Source of the DNA: DATEAV01 sp964513155
Lineage (GTDB): Bacteria; Chloroflexota; Anaerolineae; Anaerolineales; E44-bin32
Length of the DNA stretch: 16,218 bases
Assembly (NCBI GenBank): GCA_964513155.1
Contig: CAZEMA010000054.1
Span: forward strand, 1 to 16,218
Direction of reading: 5' to 3'
A program made the position numbers and the translations under genes. Under the pieces are notes generated by a model, which was not told the origin of the DNA, made no database searches, and saw nothing but the letters and a program-made list of their open reading frames with translations. Positions 5,351 through 14,631 of this stretch are shown here, in pieces; the stretch's first letter is position 1, and each line of letters starts with the position of its first letter.

Positions 5351-6973
5351 TCACGGCGCCCAATCCACCCGTACGCCCTGGCCATCGCCGGTGACGGGCT
5401 GGGCCACGCCGGACTCGACATCCACGACCCAGACATTGCCGCGGTAGAGGAGCGCCAGTCGGGCGCTGTCCGGGGACCATGCGACGACCTGCGGCTCCAG
5501 CCCGAGTTCGCCCTGCGGGGGGAAGAGGGTGCGTTGGTTGCTCCCGTCCCGATCCATGACGATCATGCGGTAGCGACTGTCGGCGCTCTCCATGGGCGAG
5601 ACGGCCTGCAGGAAGGCCACCTGATAGGCCAACTCACCGCTGGGGAGAAGGAGCGCGGGAGAGGCAACCGGGTTGGCGAACATGCCAGCAAGGGGCGAGA
5701 GCTCGAAGTGGGCTCCAGTCAGCGTGTCGAGGGCGGCGAGGTGGAAGGCAGGCGAGGCGGCGGGGCTCTCCATCCCGAGGGGCGCGCCGTGAGTGAGGAA
5801 GAACAGGGTACGCTCATCGCGGCCCCACGAAATCCCGGGGACCCAGGCCCACTCGCCAAGAGTCTGCAGCGGAATGATCTGGACGAGCGGGTCGTACTGC
5901 GGGTGGCGCAGGTCGACCAGGCCGACGCTGTCCGCGCGAGCGAACGCCAGGAGGGTATCGGTCGCCCAGGCGAAATCCGTGCCCCACCAGCCATACTCGC
6001 CGCCGGTGGTGGGGGCGACCAGGGTGCGCTGGCGGATGATGCGACCGGAGGAGGCGAAGGTGACCAGGACGAGGTCGTTGTTGGCCTGCCATCCGGGAGG
6101 AGAAGGGCTCGGCTCGACGGTCGAGTAGGCGACGGTCGGCGGAGAGGTCGTCGGGGCCCAGTCGGCGAAATGCACGACGTTGACGGCGTTCAGATCGATC
6201 GGATCGGGGTTGGCGGTGACCGTGGAGACGGCCCATAGGGAGTTGATATCGCCATCCGCCTCCGGTTGCGAGCGGGTGAAGAGGAGCCAGCGGCCGTCGG
6301 GCGAGAGCTGGAAGATGCGCCCATCGAGATCGCCGGTGACCACCAGCGGACGCCGGTCACTGGAGGCGTTGCGGATGATCCAGGCGTTGCCCGCCGCGAG
6401 ATATGCGAGCGTTCCTTCGATGGGGAGCGTTGTATAGGCGGCTTGGGCGCCGACCATGGTGATCTCCGGAACCGGCTCCTGGACCACGATCGTCTGGACC
6501 GGGCTGCGTGAGATCTCGACGCCGCCTTCCTCGATGATCCGGTACGTGATCTCCTGCAGCCCGTTCTGCCCCGGCTGGAGGAGGCGCGTTTCGCCCTCAG
6601 GCAACGCTTCGTTGCGAATCGTCTGCTGCTCAAAAGGCAGGAGAATGGCCTGCGTTTCAAAGCGCTCGGCCACCCGAACGACCCGAACGGTGGTCCCCGC
6701 CGTCAGGACGGTGTAGCCTGGCGGCTCCACCCGGTCGAGCGCCCCGAGGGTGATGCCGGCCAAGGCCAGCGCCTGCTGGGATGTCGTGCCCGACGGCACA
6801 TCCACCGACAGGGTTTCGCCATCGGCGACGATCCCCACCGAGACCAGTCCGGCAGTCGCCTCGGGGCCGGCGCAGGAGGCGATGGCGATCGCGACAAGGC
6901 CGAGGACGGCCATCAGGGTGTGGCGGCGCGGGCGGCTTATTGCTGGCGACTGGGCTGGCTGGTATAATGCCAC
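5351..6973 (-). CDS. Lipoprotein with DUF348-like and G5-like domains and a C-terminal beta-propeller
   Basis: The 540-aa product has a basic N-terminus (RPRRH, 14-18), a hydrophobic stretch and lipobox IASC (31-34), so Cys34 is probably lipidated and the protein faces outward. Residues 44-101 resemble DUF348 (DGETLSVDVPSGTTSQQALA, then VRVVRV), and 101-176 resemble a G5 domain (EGETRLLQPGQNGLQEITYR, then a VQTIVVQEP strand). The remaining 360 residues form TolB/WD40-like blades, for example FQLSPDGRWLLFT (221-233) and VVAWSPDSARLALLYRGNVW (496-515). DUF348-G5 is the front end of YabE/Rpf cell-wall proteins, suggesting peptidoglycan or glycan binding; no catalytic domain is present. The GTG start at 6973 lies 9 bp after the upstream gene and has no clear ribosome site; the ATG at 6913 would lose the basic region. 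Confidence 0.82.
   Translation of the reverse strand: MALYQPAQSPAISRPRRHTLMAVLGLVAIAIASCAGPEATAGLVSVGIVADGETLSVDVPSGTTSQQALALAGITLGALDRVEPPGYTVLTAGTTVRVVRVAERFETQAILLPFEQQTIRNEALPEGETRLLQPGQNGLQEITYRIIEEGGVEISRSPVQTIVVQEPVPEITMVGAQAAYTTLPIEGTLAYLAAGNAWIIRNASSDRRPLVVTGDLDGRIFQLSPDGRWLLFTRSQPEADGDINSLWAVSTVTANPDPIDLNAVNVVHFADWAPTTSPPTVAYSTVEPSPSPPGWQANNDLVLVTFASSGRIIRQRTLVAPTTGGEYGWWGTDFAWATDTLLAFARADSVGLVDLRHPQYDPLVQIIPLQTLGEWAWVPGISWGRDERTLFFLTHGAPLGMESPAASPAFHLAALDTLTGAHFELSPLAGMFANPVASPALLLPSGELAYQVAFLQAVSPMESADSRYRMIVMDRDGSNQRTLFPPQGELGLEPQVVAWSPDSARLALLYRGNVWVVDVESGVAQPVTGDGQGVRVDWAP
6940..6968 (+). promoter_or_regulatory. Promoter-like sequence antisense to the lipoprotein genes
   Basis: On the plus strand, TTGCTG (6940-6945) is followed after 17 bp by TGGTATAAT, an extended -10 with a perfect TATAAT (6963-6968). 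A transcript starting near 6975 would run antisense to the small lipoprotein gene (6983-7576) and could continue into scpB at 7612. No plus-strand gene begins here, so function is unproven; the -35 matches at only three positions. Confidence 0.35.
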
Positions 6974-6982
6974 GTCGTTGCG

Positions 6983-7576
6983 CTAGCGGACCTCGCCGAC
7001 GATCGCGATCTGGCCGTCGGCGACGGTAACGGATGTGAGGCGCACGCCGGCGGCAAGCGAGCCTAGCGGGGTGGTCAGCGCCTCGGTAAGCAGGCCGGAT
7101 ACACCCTCGCGGAGTGCTTCCGGTGCAGGAAGCGGGCCAAAGTCGGCGGAGACGATCTCGAAGAGGATCGTGCCGTCGGGGCTGAGACGGGGAGCGACGC
7201 GGACAAGGACGGTCGCCTCGAGAGGACCTTGCTCGTTGGTGCCGAAGATCTGGATTGTGCCGTCGCGCAAGAACACTTGAGGATCGCGCAGGAGGGGAGC
7301 CTCCTGCCCCTCAAGCTTGAGAGCCAGAAACGAGGTCAGCTGGGTCTCGTCGAGCAGGACGATCACGGTGCCGGATGTGCGGGCGCCGGCAAGAGCGGCC
7401 TGCCAGGCCTCGCCCAGTTGCTCAGCCGCCTGGGTTGAGACGGGAATGGGCTCGCCTGGCGCCTGCGGCCCTCCCACGCTGACCTGGCAGGCGAGCGAGG
7501 CGAGGGCCAGGCAGATCACTGCTGGCACGGTCGGCCAACGGAAATGATTGACAAGCTTTGAGCCAGCCGAGTCCAT
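6983..7576 (-). CDS. Small lipoprotein, possible lipid-binding (DUF2993/YpmS-like) fold
   Basis: The 197-aa product has a signal of the lipoprotein type (basic and polar start, hydrophobic 17-29) ending in SLAC with Cys30, so it is likely anchored to the outer face of the membrane. The mature part is predicted alpha/beta: a helix 47-65, strand TVIVLLDETQLTSFLALKL (70-88), strands around DPQVFLRDGTIQIFG and LEATVLVRVAP, a helix APEALREGVSGLLTEAL (151-167), and a final strand VTVADGQIAIVGEVR. This layout recalls DUF2993/YpmS-type lipid-binding proteins, but the match is weak and from memory. The ATG at 7576 has GGAAGGA just upstream; the longer frame runs antisense into scpB. The gene lies 9 bp before the propeller lipoprotein and is probably co-transcribed with it. 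Confidence 0.75.
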   Translation of the reverse strand: MDSAGSKLVNHFRWPTVPAVICLALASLACQVSVGGPQAPGEPIPVSTQAAEQLGEAWQAALAGARTSGTVIVLLDETQLTSFLALKLEGQEAPLLRDPQVFLRDGTIQIFGTNEQGPLEATVLVRVAPRLSPDGTILFEIVSADFGPLPAPEALREGVSGLLTEALTTPLGSLAAGVRLTSVTVADGQIAIVGEVR

Positions 7577-7603
7577 CCATTCCTTCCACAGAGCCCGGGG
7601 GCG

Positions 7604-7609
7604 ATTATA
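7604..7609 (-). promoter_or_regulatory. -10 element for the leftward lipoprotein transcript
   Basis: A perfect TATAAT on the minus strand lies 27 bp upstream of the lipoprotein ATG and directly abuts the scpB start at 7612. No good -35 is visible at 16-18 bp spacing, so the -35 region would lie inside the first codons of scpB. The two divergent start codons are only 35 bp apart. Confidence 0.5.
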
Positions 7610-7611
7610 GC

Positions 7612-8199
7612 ATGGCCGCTCAGAGCCGCGGTCCGACCGAGGAGGGTTTGAGCCTCGAGGCACGGATTGAGGGGCTCCTATTTGTGTCGCCTGAGCCTCT
7701 GGCGATCGATCAACTTGCGGCGGCGCTGCAGGCGCAACCACGGCAGGTTGAGAAGGCGCTGGAAGCCCTGGCCTCTGAGTATGGCCGTCGAGGGATCCGG
7801 CTGCAGCGGCACGATTCGCGTGTCCAGCTGACAACGGCGCCGGAGATGGCAGGGGAGATTGAGCGACTCCTCGGGCTTGAGCTTTCAGCGCGGCTGACCC
7901 AGGCCGCGGTGGAGGTCCTGGCGATCGTGGCCTACCAGCAGCCGGTCACCAGACCGCACATCGACTCGATTCGAGGGGTCAACTCCGATAGCGTCCTGCG
8001 AACGCTCTTGCGTCACGGCCTGATCGAGGAGGCCGGGCGCAGCGAGGGCCCCGGCCGCCCAATCCTGTACGTCACCACGCCGATGTTCCTCCAGCATTTC
8101 GGTCTGACCTCGCTGAGCGAGCTTCCTCCCCTGGGACTGGGAGCCCTGAGTGCAGCGGGTGGCGAGGCGACAGGAGAGCCAATTGGAGGCGGGGAGTGA
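7612..8199 (+). CDS. scpB: Segregation and condensation protein B
   Basis: ScpB dimerises and, with the kleisin ScpA, forms the non-SMC part of the condensin complex that compacts and separates chromosomes. The 195-aa product has the two winged-helix domains of the family: the first begins EARIEGLLFVSPEPL (16-30), and the second carries the signature AIVAYQQPVTRPHIDSIRG (104-122) followed by VLRTLLRHGLIEEAGR and GRPILYVTT (148-156). The ATG at 7612 was chosen because it places the fold normally and has GGGGGCG upstream; the TTG at 7558 would overlap the divergent lipoprotein gene. The C-terminal tail (171-195) is Gly/Ala-rich. scpA, usually adjacent, is not next to it. The stop overlaps the following gene as GTGA. 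Confidence 0.95.
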   Translation: MAAQSRGPTEEGLSLEARIEGLLFVSPEPLAIDQLAAALQAQPRQVEKALEALASEYGRRGIRLQRHDSRVQLTTAPEMAGEIERLLGLELSARLTQAAVEVLAIVAYQQPVTRPHIDSIRGVNSDSVLRTLLRHGLIEEAGRSEGPGRPILYVTTPMFLQHFGLTSLSELPPLGLGALSAAGGEATGEPIGGGE

Positions 8200-9020
8200 C
8201 CTCGGAGCGGCTCCAGAAGGTCCTTGCCCGAGCGGGCCTTGGATCAAGAAGGGGCTGTGAGGAGCTGATTCGGGAGGGGCGGGTGACCGTCAACGGACGG
8301 ATCGCCTCCCTGGGCAGCAGCGCCGACCCCGCCGCGGACGAGATACGCGTCGACGGAGAGCGGCTGTCGACCGGCGGCGAACTGGTCTATGTGGCGCTGA
8401 ACAAACCTGTGGGGGTGGTGTCCTCCAGCCGGGCGCAAGGAGCCAGGCAGACCGTCCTCGAACTGGTGGACGTTCCGCAGCGGCTGTTCGCGGTGGGGCG
8501 GCTGGATGTCGACAGCGAGGGCCTGGTGCTGCTGACCAACGACGGTGAGGCGGCGCTGCGATTAACCCATCCTCGATATGAACAGGAGAAGGAGTACCGC
8601 GTCCTGGTCGACCGGCTGCCGGCCACGGAGAACGTGGAAGCGTGGCGGCGAGGCATCGTACTTGGCGATGGGTCGCGGGCGATGCCGGCCAAGGTGAGCC
8701 TGGTGAGCCGGGAGGGCAAGGGTGCCTGGCTGAGTGTCGTGATGCAGGAGGGTCGGAAACGTCAGATCCGGGAGACGGCGCAGCTTCTGGGGCTGCATGT
8801 GCGGCGGCTGGTGCGCGTGCGGATCGATGGTATCCGACTTGGGGACCTGAAACCGGGGGAGTGGCGCAGGCTTTCCCCGCCCGAGGCGGAGAGGTTGAGG
8901 CGCGACCTCGCCAAGCCGGGAGGGGCGGGGCGCATTCGACGAGGCGTGGGCCTCACGCCGAGGGATAGGGCCACGCCCGCTTCGGGACGAGGCAGGTCAA
9001 GGGGCAAGGGAGGAAGGTAG
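8196..9020 (+). CDS. rluB: 23S rRNA pseudouridine synthase, RsuA/RluB family
   Basis: The 274-aa product isomerises a uridine in rRNA. An S4 RNA-binding domain (about 4-52, SERLQKVLARAGLGSRRGCE) is followed by the catalytic domain with YVALNKPVGVVSS (65-77), GRLDVDSEGL (101-110, catalytic Asp104), QEKEYRVLV (130-138) and EGRKRQIR (185-192). The last 35 residues are a basic Arg/Gly tail likely to add RNA affinity. RluB, RluE, RluF and RsuA share these motifs; the S4 domain and the pairing with scpB, common in bacteria, favour RluB (23S U2605 in E. coli). The GTG start at 8196 overlaps the scpB stop by 4 bp, so translation is probably coupled. Confidence 0.92.
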   Translation: MTSERLQKVLARAGLGSRRGCEELIREGRVTVNGRIASLGSSADPAADEIRVDGERLSTGGELVYVALNKPVGVVSSSRAQGARQTVLELVDVPQRLFAVGRLDVDSEGLVLLTNDGEAALRLTHPRYEQEKEYRVLVDRLPATENVEAWRRGIVLGDGSRAMPAKVSLVSREGKGAWLSVVMQEGRKRQIRETAQLLGLHVRRLVRVRIDGIRLGDLKPGEWRRLSPPEAERLRRDLAKPGGAGRIRRGVGLTPRDRATPASGRGRSRGKGGR

Positions 9021-12000
9021 ATGGCCATGCTGGAAGACACTCCGGAGCGCAAGCCGCGGTGGTTGGACCAGCTCCTTGGTCAAGGCGTTCATATCGACGG
9101 CGAAGTGCTCGTCTTCGTCTTCCTGGTGATCGTCGCCATTGCCACCCGGTTCTACATGCTGGATACGCGGGTGATGAGCCATGACGAGACCTCCCACGTC
9201 TACTACTCGTGGAATCTCTTCCGGGGCCTGGGTTTCCAACACAACCCGCTCATGCATGGCCCGTTCCAGTTCCTCCTGCTGTCCCTGAACTACTTCCTGT
9301 TCGGCGTGACCGATGGCTCGGCTCGGATTCCGGCAGCGGTATGTGGGGTGATCGCCGTTGTCTTGCTCTGGCTATTCCGGCGCTGGCTCGGCAAGACTGG
9401 GACCTTGGCCGCGGCAGCGCTGATGGTCGTGTCGCCCTATATGCTCTTCTACTCTCGTTACGTGCGGAACGAGGCCTTTGTCGTTGTCGAAGGCCTGCTC
9501 ATGTTCTGGGCGGTGTTCCGATACTACGAGACGCGGCGGGCCCGCTGGTTGTATCTGTTGGCGGCCTCCCTGGCGCTGCATTTCGCCACGAAAGAGACGG
9601 CCTTCATCTACGATGCCCAGCTTCTTCTCTTCCTGGGGGTCGCTTTTGTCTGGCAGATCCTGCGGGTAGGATGGGAACGCCCGGTACACAAGGTCACTTT
9701 CATCGTCGGCCTGGGCGCGGCCGTGATTGGTGTAGCCGTGGCGGCGTTCTTCTTCCTACGAGTGCTCGTCCCCACGACCAAAGCCGTGGAGCAGGGGCAA
9801 GCCGTTGACCAGGCGCTGGTGACGGGCTCAGCGCCGCCCATGATCATGGGGGCAGTACTGGCAGCGATTGGGGCAATCCTGGTGGTGGCTGCTCTTGTGT
9901 CGGCATTCGGCAGGCGGCTGCGAACCGAGTTCCCGACGCTCGATCTGCTCGTCGTCAGCGGCACGTTGACGCTCACCCAACTGCTGGCTGTGGTGCTCCC
10001 GGCGGAGACGCTGGCAAGATACGGACAGACCGCCGATCCGCAGTCGCTGCTCGACCCTGTGGCCATTCAGCGGCTCTGGATTGCCGTGCCTGTGTTCTTG
10101 TTGGTGGCGGCGGCAGTCGGCCTGGCGTGGGACCGGCGACGTTGGCTGATCGCGGCCGGGATCTTCGCGGCATTGTACATTCCGCTCTACACCACGATGT
10201 TCACACATGCCCTGGGTCTGGCGACCGGCGCCATCGGGTCACTGGCCTATTGGCTTGGCCAGCAAGGCGTGGAGCGGGGCAGCCAGCCCTGGTACTACTT
10301 CATCTTGGTGCAGGTGCCCGTCTATGAGTTCTTGCCAGCCATCGGAGCGATAGCCGCAGCGGTCTACGGCATCCGGCGTCTGTGGTCAGAGAGGGGTTCG
10401 AAAGAGGCAGAGGCGCCCGCAAAGAGCGAAGCACCACCAGAAGACAGGCAACCGTTCAACGCCATCGCCTTCCTCGGATACTGGGCGGCTACCTCGCTCG
10501 TTCTCTTCTCCTACGCCGGTGAGAAGATGCCCTGGCTGACGGTGCACATCGCCTTGGGCATGATCCTGGTGGCTGGCTGGGCAATCGGCAAGTTTCTCGA
10601 CTCCGTCGACTGGGGCGCGTTCCGGCGGGGAAGGAGCTGGCTGGTCGCGGCGTTGGTCGGGCTCACGCTTGTGGCCGGCATCCGGGCTGTAGGATACCTG
10701 CTGGGTCCCATGCCCCCGTTCCAAGGGTCGAGCCTGGAGCAGATCGGCTCGACGACCGGCTTCTTGGCCTCGTTCGTCTCGGCCGTGGCCTCGGCCGTGG
10801 CGCTGTTCTTTGTCGCCAGAAACTGGAGCCTCGGGAATCTGGCGAAGCTGGCAGGAGTGCTGGGTTTTGGCGGACTCTTTCTCTTGACGACGCGCGCCGC
10901 GTTTCGGGCCTCATACGTCAACTATGACGACGCCACCGAGTACCTGTTGTATGCGCACTGTTCCACGGGTCCTAAGACGGCGCTGCAGCAGATCATCGAC
11001 CTCTCGTTGCGCACGACGGGCGGGCTGGCCATCGATGTCGCCTACGACAACGAGACCTCGTACCCGTACATGTGGTACCTGCGGGACTTCCCCAACACGC
11101 ATCCCTTTGGCGAAGCGCCGGGGCGCGACTTGATCAACTATCCAATCATCCTGGCTGGCGACGCCAACTGGCCCAGGGTTGATGCCGCCCTCGGCGATCG
11201 CTACTACACCTTTGACTATGTCCGCATGTGGTGGCCGATGGAGGAGTACAGAGGCCTGACCTGGGAGCGAATCGCGAACGCCATCCGGTCGCCGGAATAC
11301 CGGGCCGCTCTGTGGGACATCTGGTTGAATCGCGACTACACGGCCTATGGGGTGTTGACCGGCATTGACTACTCCTTGGAGCACTGGCAGCCGTCGGTGA
11401 GAATGAGGCTGTACGTGCGCAAGGACATCGCCGCGTTGCTCTGGGACTACAGTGCGTTGCCCTCCGGATACACGGCTGAGCCATTTGTTGACCCCTATGC
11501 TGAGGGGATGACCAGTGTGGCCGCGGACCGCATCCTCGATCTGGCGGGGGCCCCGGAAGGCGCCCTTAACCGACCCCGAGGGATGGATGTGGCCCCCGAC
11601 GGGACAATCTACGTTGCCGACACGGGCTCCCACCGGATCGTACACCTCACGCCGGAAGGCGCGGTCGTGGATGCCTGGGGCACCTTCGCAGACATCAACC
11701 TAGGCGATGCCCCGGGAGGCACTTTCAACGAGCCTTGGGACGTGGCCGTTGCCCCGGACGGAAGCGTGTACGTGGCGGATACCTGGAATCATCGGGTGCA
11801 GCACTTTAGCGCCGACGGTCAGTTCCTGGGAATGTTCGGAACCCAAGGCCAGGGGGAGACGCCAGAGGCGTTCTGGGGGCCCAGAGCAGTTGCCGTGGAC
11901 GGGCAGGGTCGGGTGTACGTCGCTGATACCGGCAACAAGCGGGTCGTCATCTTCAGCCCCAGCGGGGAGGCGTTGACGGTCTTCGGTGGTCCAGGCTTCG

Positions 12001-12419
12001 AGCCGGGGAACCTGAATGAACCGGTGGGGCTGGCCCTCGCGGAGGATGGTACGTTGTTTGTCGCCGATACCTGGAATATGCGCATCCAGGCCTTCCGTGA
12101 AGACGCGACCGGGAGCTTCCAGCCAGTGAATGAGTGGCTGATCGAGGGCTGGTACGGGCAGTCCCTCAACAACAAACCATATCTGGCCGTCGGCCCGGAT
12201 GGGCAGGTGTGCGCCTCCGACCCCGAGGGCTTCCGCATTCTGTGCTTTGCCTCCGACGGCGTGTTCACCGTAGGCTGGGGCAGTCAGGGCATCGGGTCCG
12301 AGCAGTTCGGAATGCCGGTTGGGGTCGCGTTTGACGCACAGGGCGAGCTCTGGGTTGTGGATACCGAGAACAATCGCTTGATGCGGTTTGCCGCGAGCGG
12401 AGACGGTGTGGTTGAGTAA
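9021..12419 (+). CDS. GT-C membrane glycosyltransferase (Agl23/TIGR03663-like) with C-terminal NHL propeller
   Basis: The 1132-aa product begins as a polytopic membrane protein of the PMT/GT39-like GT-C group. The first loop holds MSHDETSHVYYSWNL with D55-E56, the expected acidic catalytic pair, then MHGPFQFLLL, SRYVRNEAF and HFATKETAFIYDAQ, which recall the archaeal Agl23/TIGR03663 family. About a dozen hydrophobic segments run to residue 625. A soluble domain (630-840) contains NYDDATEYLLYAHCST and YMWYLRDFPNTHPFG. Residues 845-1130 form six NHL repeats such as GMDVAPDGTIYVADTGSHRI, enough for a six-bladed propeller; the fifth is degenerate. The enzyme probably transfers a sugar from a polyprenyl-phosphate donor on the outer membrane face. 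The ATG directly follows the previous stop, with AGGAAGG upstream. Acceptor and sugar are unknown. Confidence 0.88.
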   Translation: MAMLEDTPERKPRWLDQLLGQGVHIDGEVLVFVFLVIVAIATRFYMLDTRVMSHDETSHVYYSWNLFRGLGFQHNPLMHGPFQFLLLSLNYFLFGVTDGSARIPAAVCGVIAVVLLWLFRRWLGKTGTLAAAALMVVSPYMLFYSRYVRNEAFVVVEGLLMFWAVFRYYETRRARWLYLLAASLALHFATKETAFIYDAQLLLFLGVAFVWQILRVGWERPVHKVTFIVGLGAAVIGVAVAAFFFLRVLVPTTKAVEQGQAVDQALVTGSAPPMIMGAVLAAIGAILVVAALVSAFGRRLRTEFPTLDLLVVSGTLTLTQLLAVVLPAETLARYGQTADPQSLLDPVAIQRLWIAVPVFLLVAAAVGLAWDRRRWLIAAGIFAALYIPLYTTMFTHALGLATGAIGSLAYWLGQQGVERGSQPWYYFILVQVPVYEFLPAIGAIAAAVYGIRRLWSERGSKEAEAPAKSEAPPEDRQPFNAIAFLGYWAATSLVLFSYAGEKMPWLTVHIALGMILVAGWAIGKFLDSVDWGAFRRGRSWLVAALVGLTLVAGIRAVGYLLGPMPPFQGSSLEQIGSTTGFLASFVSAVASAVALFFVARNWSLGNLAKLAGVLGFGGLFLLTTRAAFRASYVNYDDATEYLLYAHCSTGPKTALQQIIDLSLRTTGGLAIDVAYDNETSYPYMWYLRDFPNTHPFGEAPGRDLINYPIILAGDANWPRVDAALGDRYYTFDYVRMWWPMEEYRGLTWERIANAIRSPEYRAALWDIWLNRDYTAYGVLTGIDYSLEHWQPSVRMRLYVRKDIAALLWDYSALPSGYTAEPFVDPYAEGMTSVAADRILDLAGAPEGALNRPRGMDVAPDGTIYVADTGSHRIVHLTPEGAVVDAWGTFADINLGDAPGGTFNEPWDVAVAPDGSVYVADTWNHRVQHFSADGQFLGMFGTQGQGETPEAFWGPRAVAVDGQGRVYVADTGNKRVVIFSPSGEALTVFGGPGFEPGNLNEPVGLALAEDGTLFVADTWNMRIQAFREDATGSFQPVNEWLIEGWYGQSLNNKPYLAVGPDGQVCASDPEGFRILCFASDGVFTVGWGSQGIGSEQFGMPVGVAFDAQGELWVVDTENNRLMRFAASGDGVVE

Positions 12420-12431
12420 GAAGGAGAGGGC

Positions 12432-13570
12432 ATGAAGCTTCACGAGTATCAGTCCAAGCAGCTCTTTGCGCAGCAAGGCATCCCCATCCCACGGGGCCGC
12501 GTCGCGGCGACTGCGACGGAGGCGAAGGCCATCGCGCAGGAGCTGGGTGGAAGGGCTGTGGTCAAAGCCCAGGTTCTCGTGGGAGGCAGAGGCAAGGCAG
12601 GCGGGGTGCGGCTGGCGAACACGCCCGAAGAATCGCAGGACCTGGCGACGCAGATTCTGGGGATGCAGATCAGAGGTCTGCCGGTGCGCAAGGTGTTGGT
12701 GGATGAGGCCGCAGACATCCGAAGCGAGATCTACCTGGGGATCACGAACGATCGCGCGGCCCGCTGCGCGGTGATGATCGCCTCGTCCGAGGGCGGCGTC
12801 GACATTGAGCAAGTGGCCCGGGAGTCGCCCGAGAAGATTGTCAAGGCATACATCGACCCGCTGCTGGGATTGCGGGAACACCAGGCGCGCTACATCGCGG
12901 CGGTGATCGAGCTGCCGCGCGATCTGTGGCGGGACTTCATCGGCATTGCCCGCGGGCTGTACCAGGTGTACCAGCGCTGCGATGCAACTCTGGCCGAGAT
13001 CAACCCGCTGGTCATTACCCGAGACGGGCGGTTGGTGGCGCTGGATGGCAAGATCGTACTGGATGACAACGGACTGTTTCGACACACCGACCTGGGCGAA
13101 ATGCGCGACCTGGACGAGGAGGCGCCGGCCGAGCGGGAGGCCCGCAAGTATGGGCTCTCCTATGTGAAACTCGACGGAAGTATCGGCTGCATGGTGAACG
13201 GCGCGGGCCTGGCCATGGCGACGATGGATGTGATCAAGCTTTCCGGCGGCGAGCCGGCCAATTTCCTGGATATCGGAGGCGGGGCAGGCGCGGAGAAGGT
13301 GGCGGCCGCGTTGGAGATCATCTTGAGCGATCCAAACGTCAAGGTTGTGATGTTCAACATCTTCGGAGGAATCACGCGATGCGACGAGGTCGCCCGCGGC
13401 ATCTTGGCGGCGCTGGCCGAGAGCCCGACCAGGGTGCCCATGGTGATCCGGCTTGTGGGGACAAACGAGGAGGAAGGGCGGAACCTGCTGAGGAATGCGA
13501 ACATGATCACCGCCAGCTCGCTGGTAGACGCAGCCCAGAAGGCTGTGGCGGCGGCCAAGGAGGTGGTCCG

Positions 13571-13574
<4 letters not shown>
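12432..13574 (+). CDS. sucC: Succinate-CoA ligase, beta subunit
   Basis: SucC pairs with SucD to interconvert succinyl-CoA and succinate with formation of ATP or GTP, the substrate-level phosphorylation step of the TCA cycle. The 380-aa product opens with MKLHEYQSKQLF, has the ATP-grasp signature KAQVLVGGRGKAGGV (45-59), metal site AEINPL (188-193), GSIGCMVNGAGLAM (249-262), the subunit-interface NIFGGITRCDEVARG (309-323) and RLVGTNEEEGR (340-350). Length and motifs are standard. The ATG has AAGGAGAGG just upstream and lies 12 bp after the glycosyltransferase stop, so it is probably in that operon or reads from an internal promoter not recognised here. Nucleotide specificity cannot be read safely from the sequence. 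Confidence 0.96.
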
Positions 13575-14434
<860 letters not shown>

Positions 14435-14438
14435 GATC

Positions 14439-14459
14439 CCAGCCGAGCGAACCGGCTGG
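14439..14459 (+). repeat. 7-bp hairpin after sucD
   Basis: CCAGCCG (14439-14445) pairs perfectly with CGGCTGG (14453-14459) around the 7-nt loop AGCGAAC, 4 bp after the sucD stop. There is no T-rich run after it, so it may protect the 3' end or aid Rho-type termination rather than act as an intrinsic terminator. The rest of the gap to 14631 holds a very G-rich stretch (14515-14532) and no gene. Confidence 0.45.
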
Positions 14460-14631
14460 CCGCTGTGCGCAGGAGCTCGAGTCTCTCTGGCAGGCTGCGA
14501 CGCTGATCGGCCGCGGCGCGGGGCCGGGGGGGGAATCCGGTTCTGCCGAAGATAGGGCTAGGAGGAGTCCGCTGGGCCCGGGGCGCACATCCGGGGATAT
14601 GCGAAGAGAGACTGTGTCGAGGAAACGACGA

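Noticed and set aside
4991..6238. 415-aa plus-strand open frame
   Set aside because: It lies antisense to the epimerase and the propeller lipoprotein, both with clear family motifs. Long antisense frames are common in GC-rich genes.
10780..10805. Tandem GGCCTCGGCCGT-like repeat
   Set aside because: It lies in the glycosyltransferase gene and encodes a repeated Ser-Ala-Val in a membrane helix, which is ordinary for a GC-rich coding sequence.
11700..13085. 461-aa minus-strand open frame across the NHL region and sucC
   Set aside because: It runs antisense through two well-supported genes and shows no recognisable domain.
14435..14631. Possible cobalamin riboswitch before the URO-D-like gene, given its corrinoid-linked relatives
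   Set aside because: The conserved B12-box sequence was not seen, and the GC-rich gap shows only a short hairpin and a G-run.
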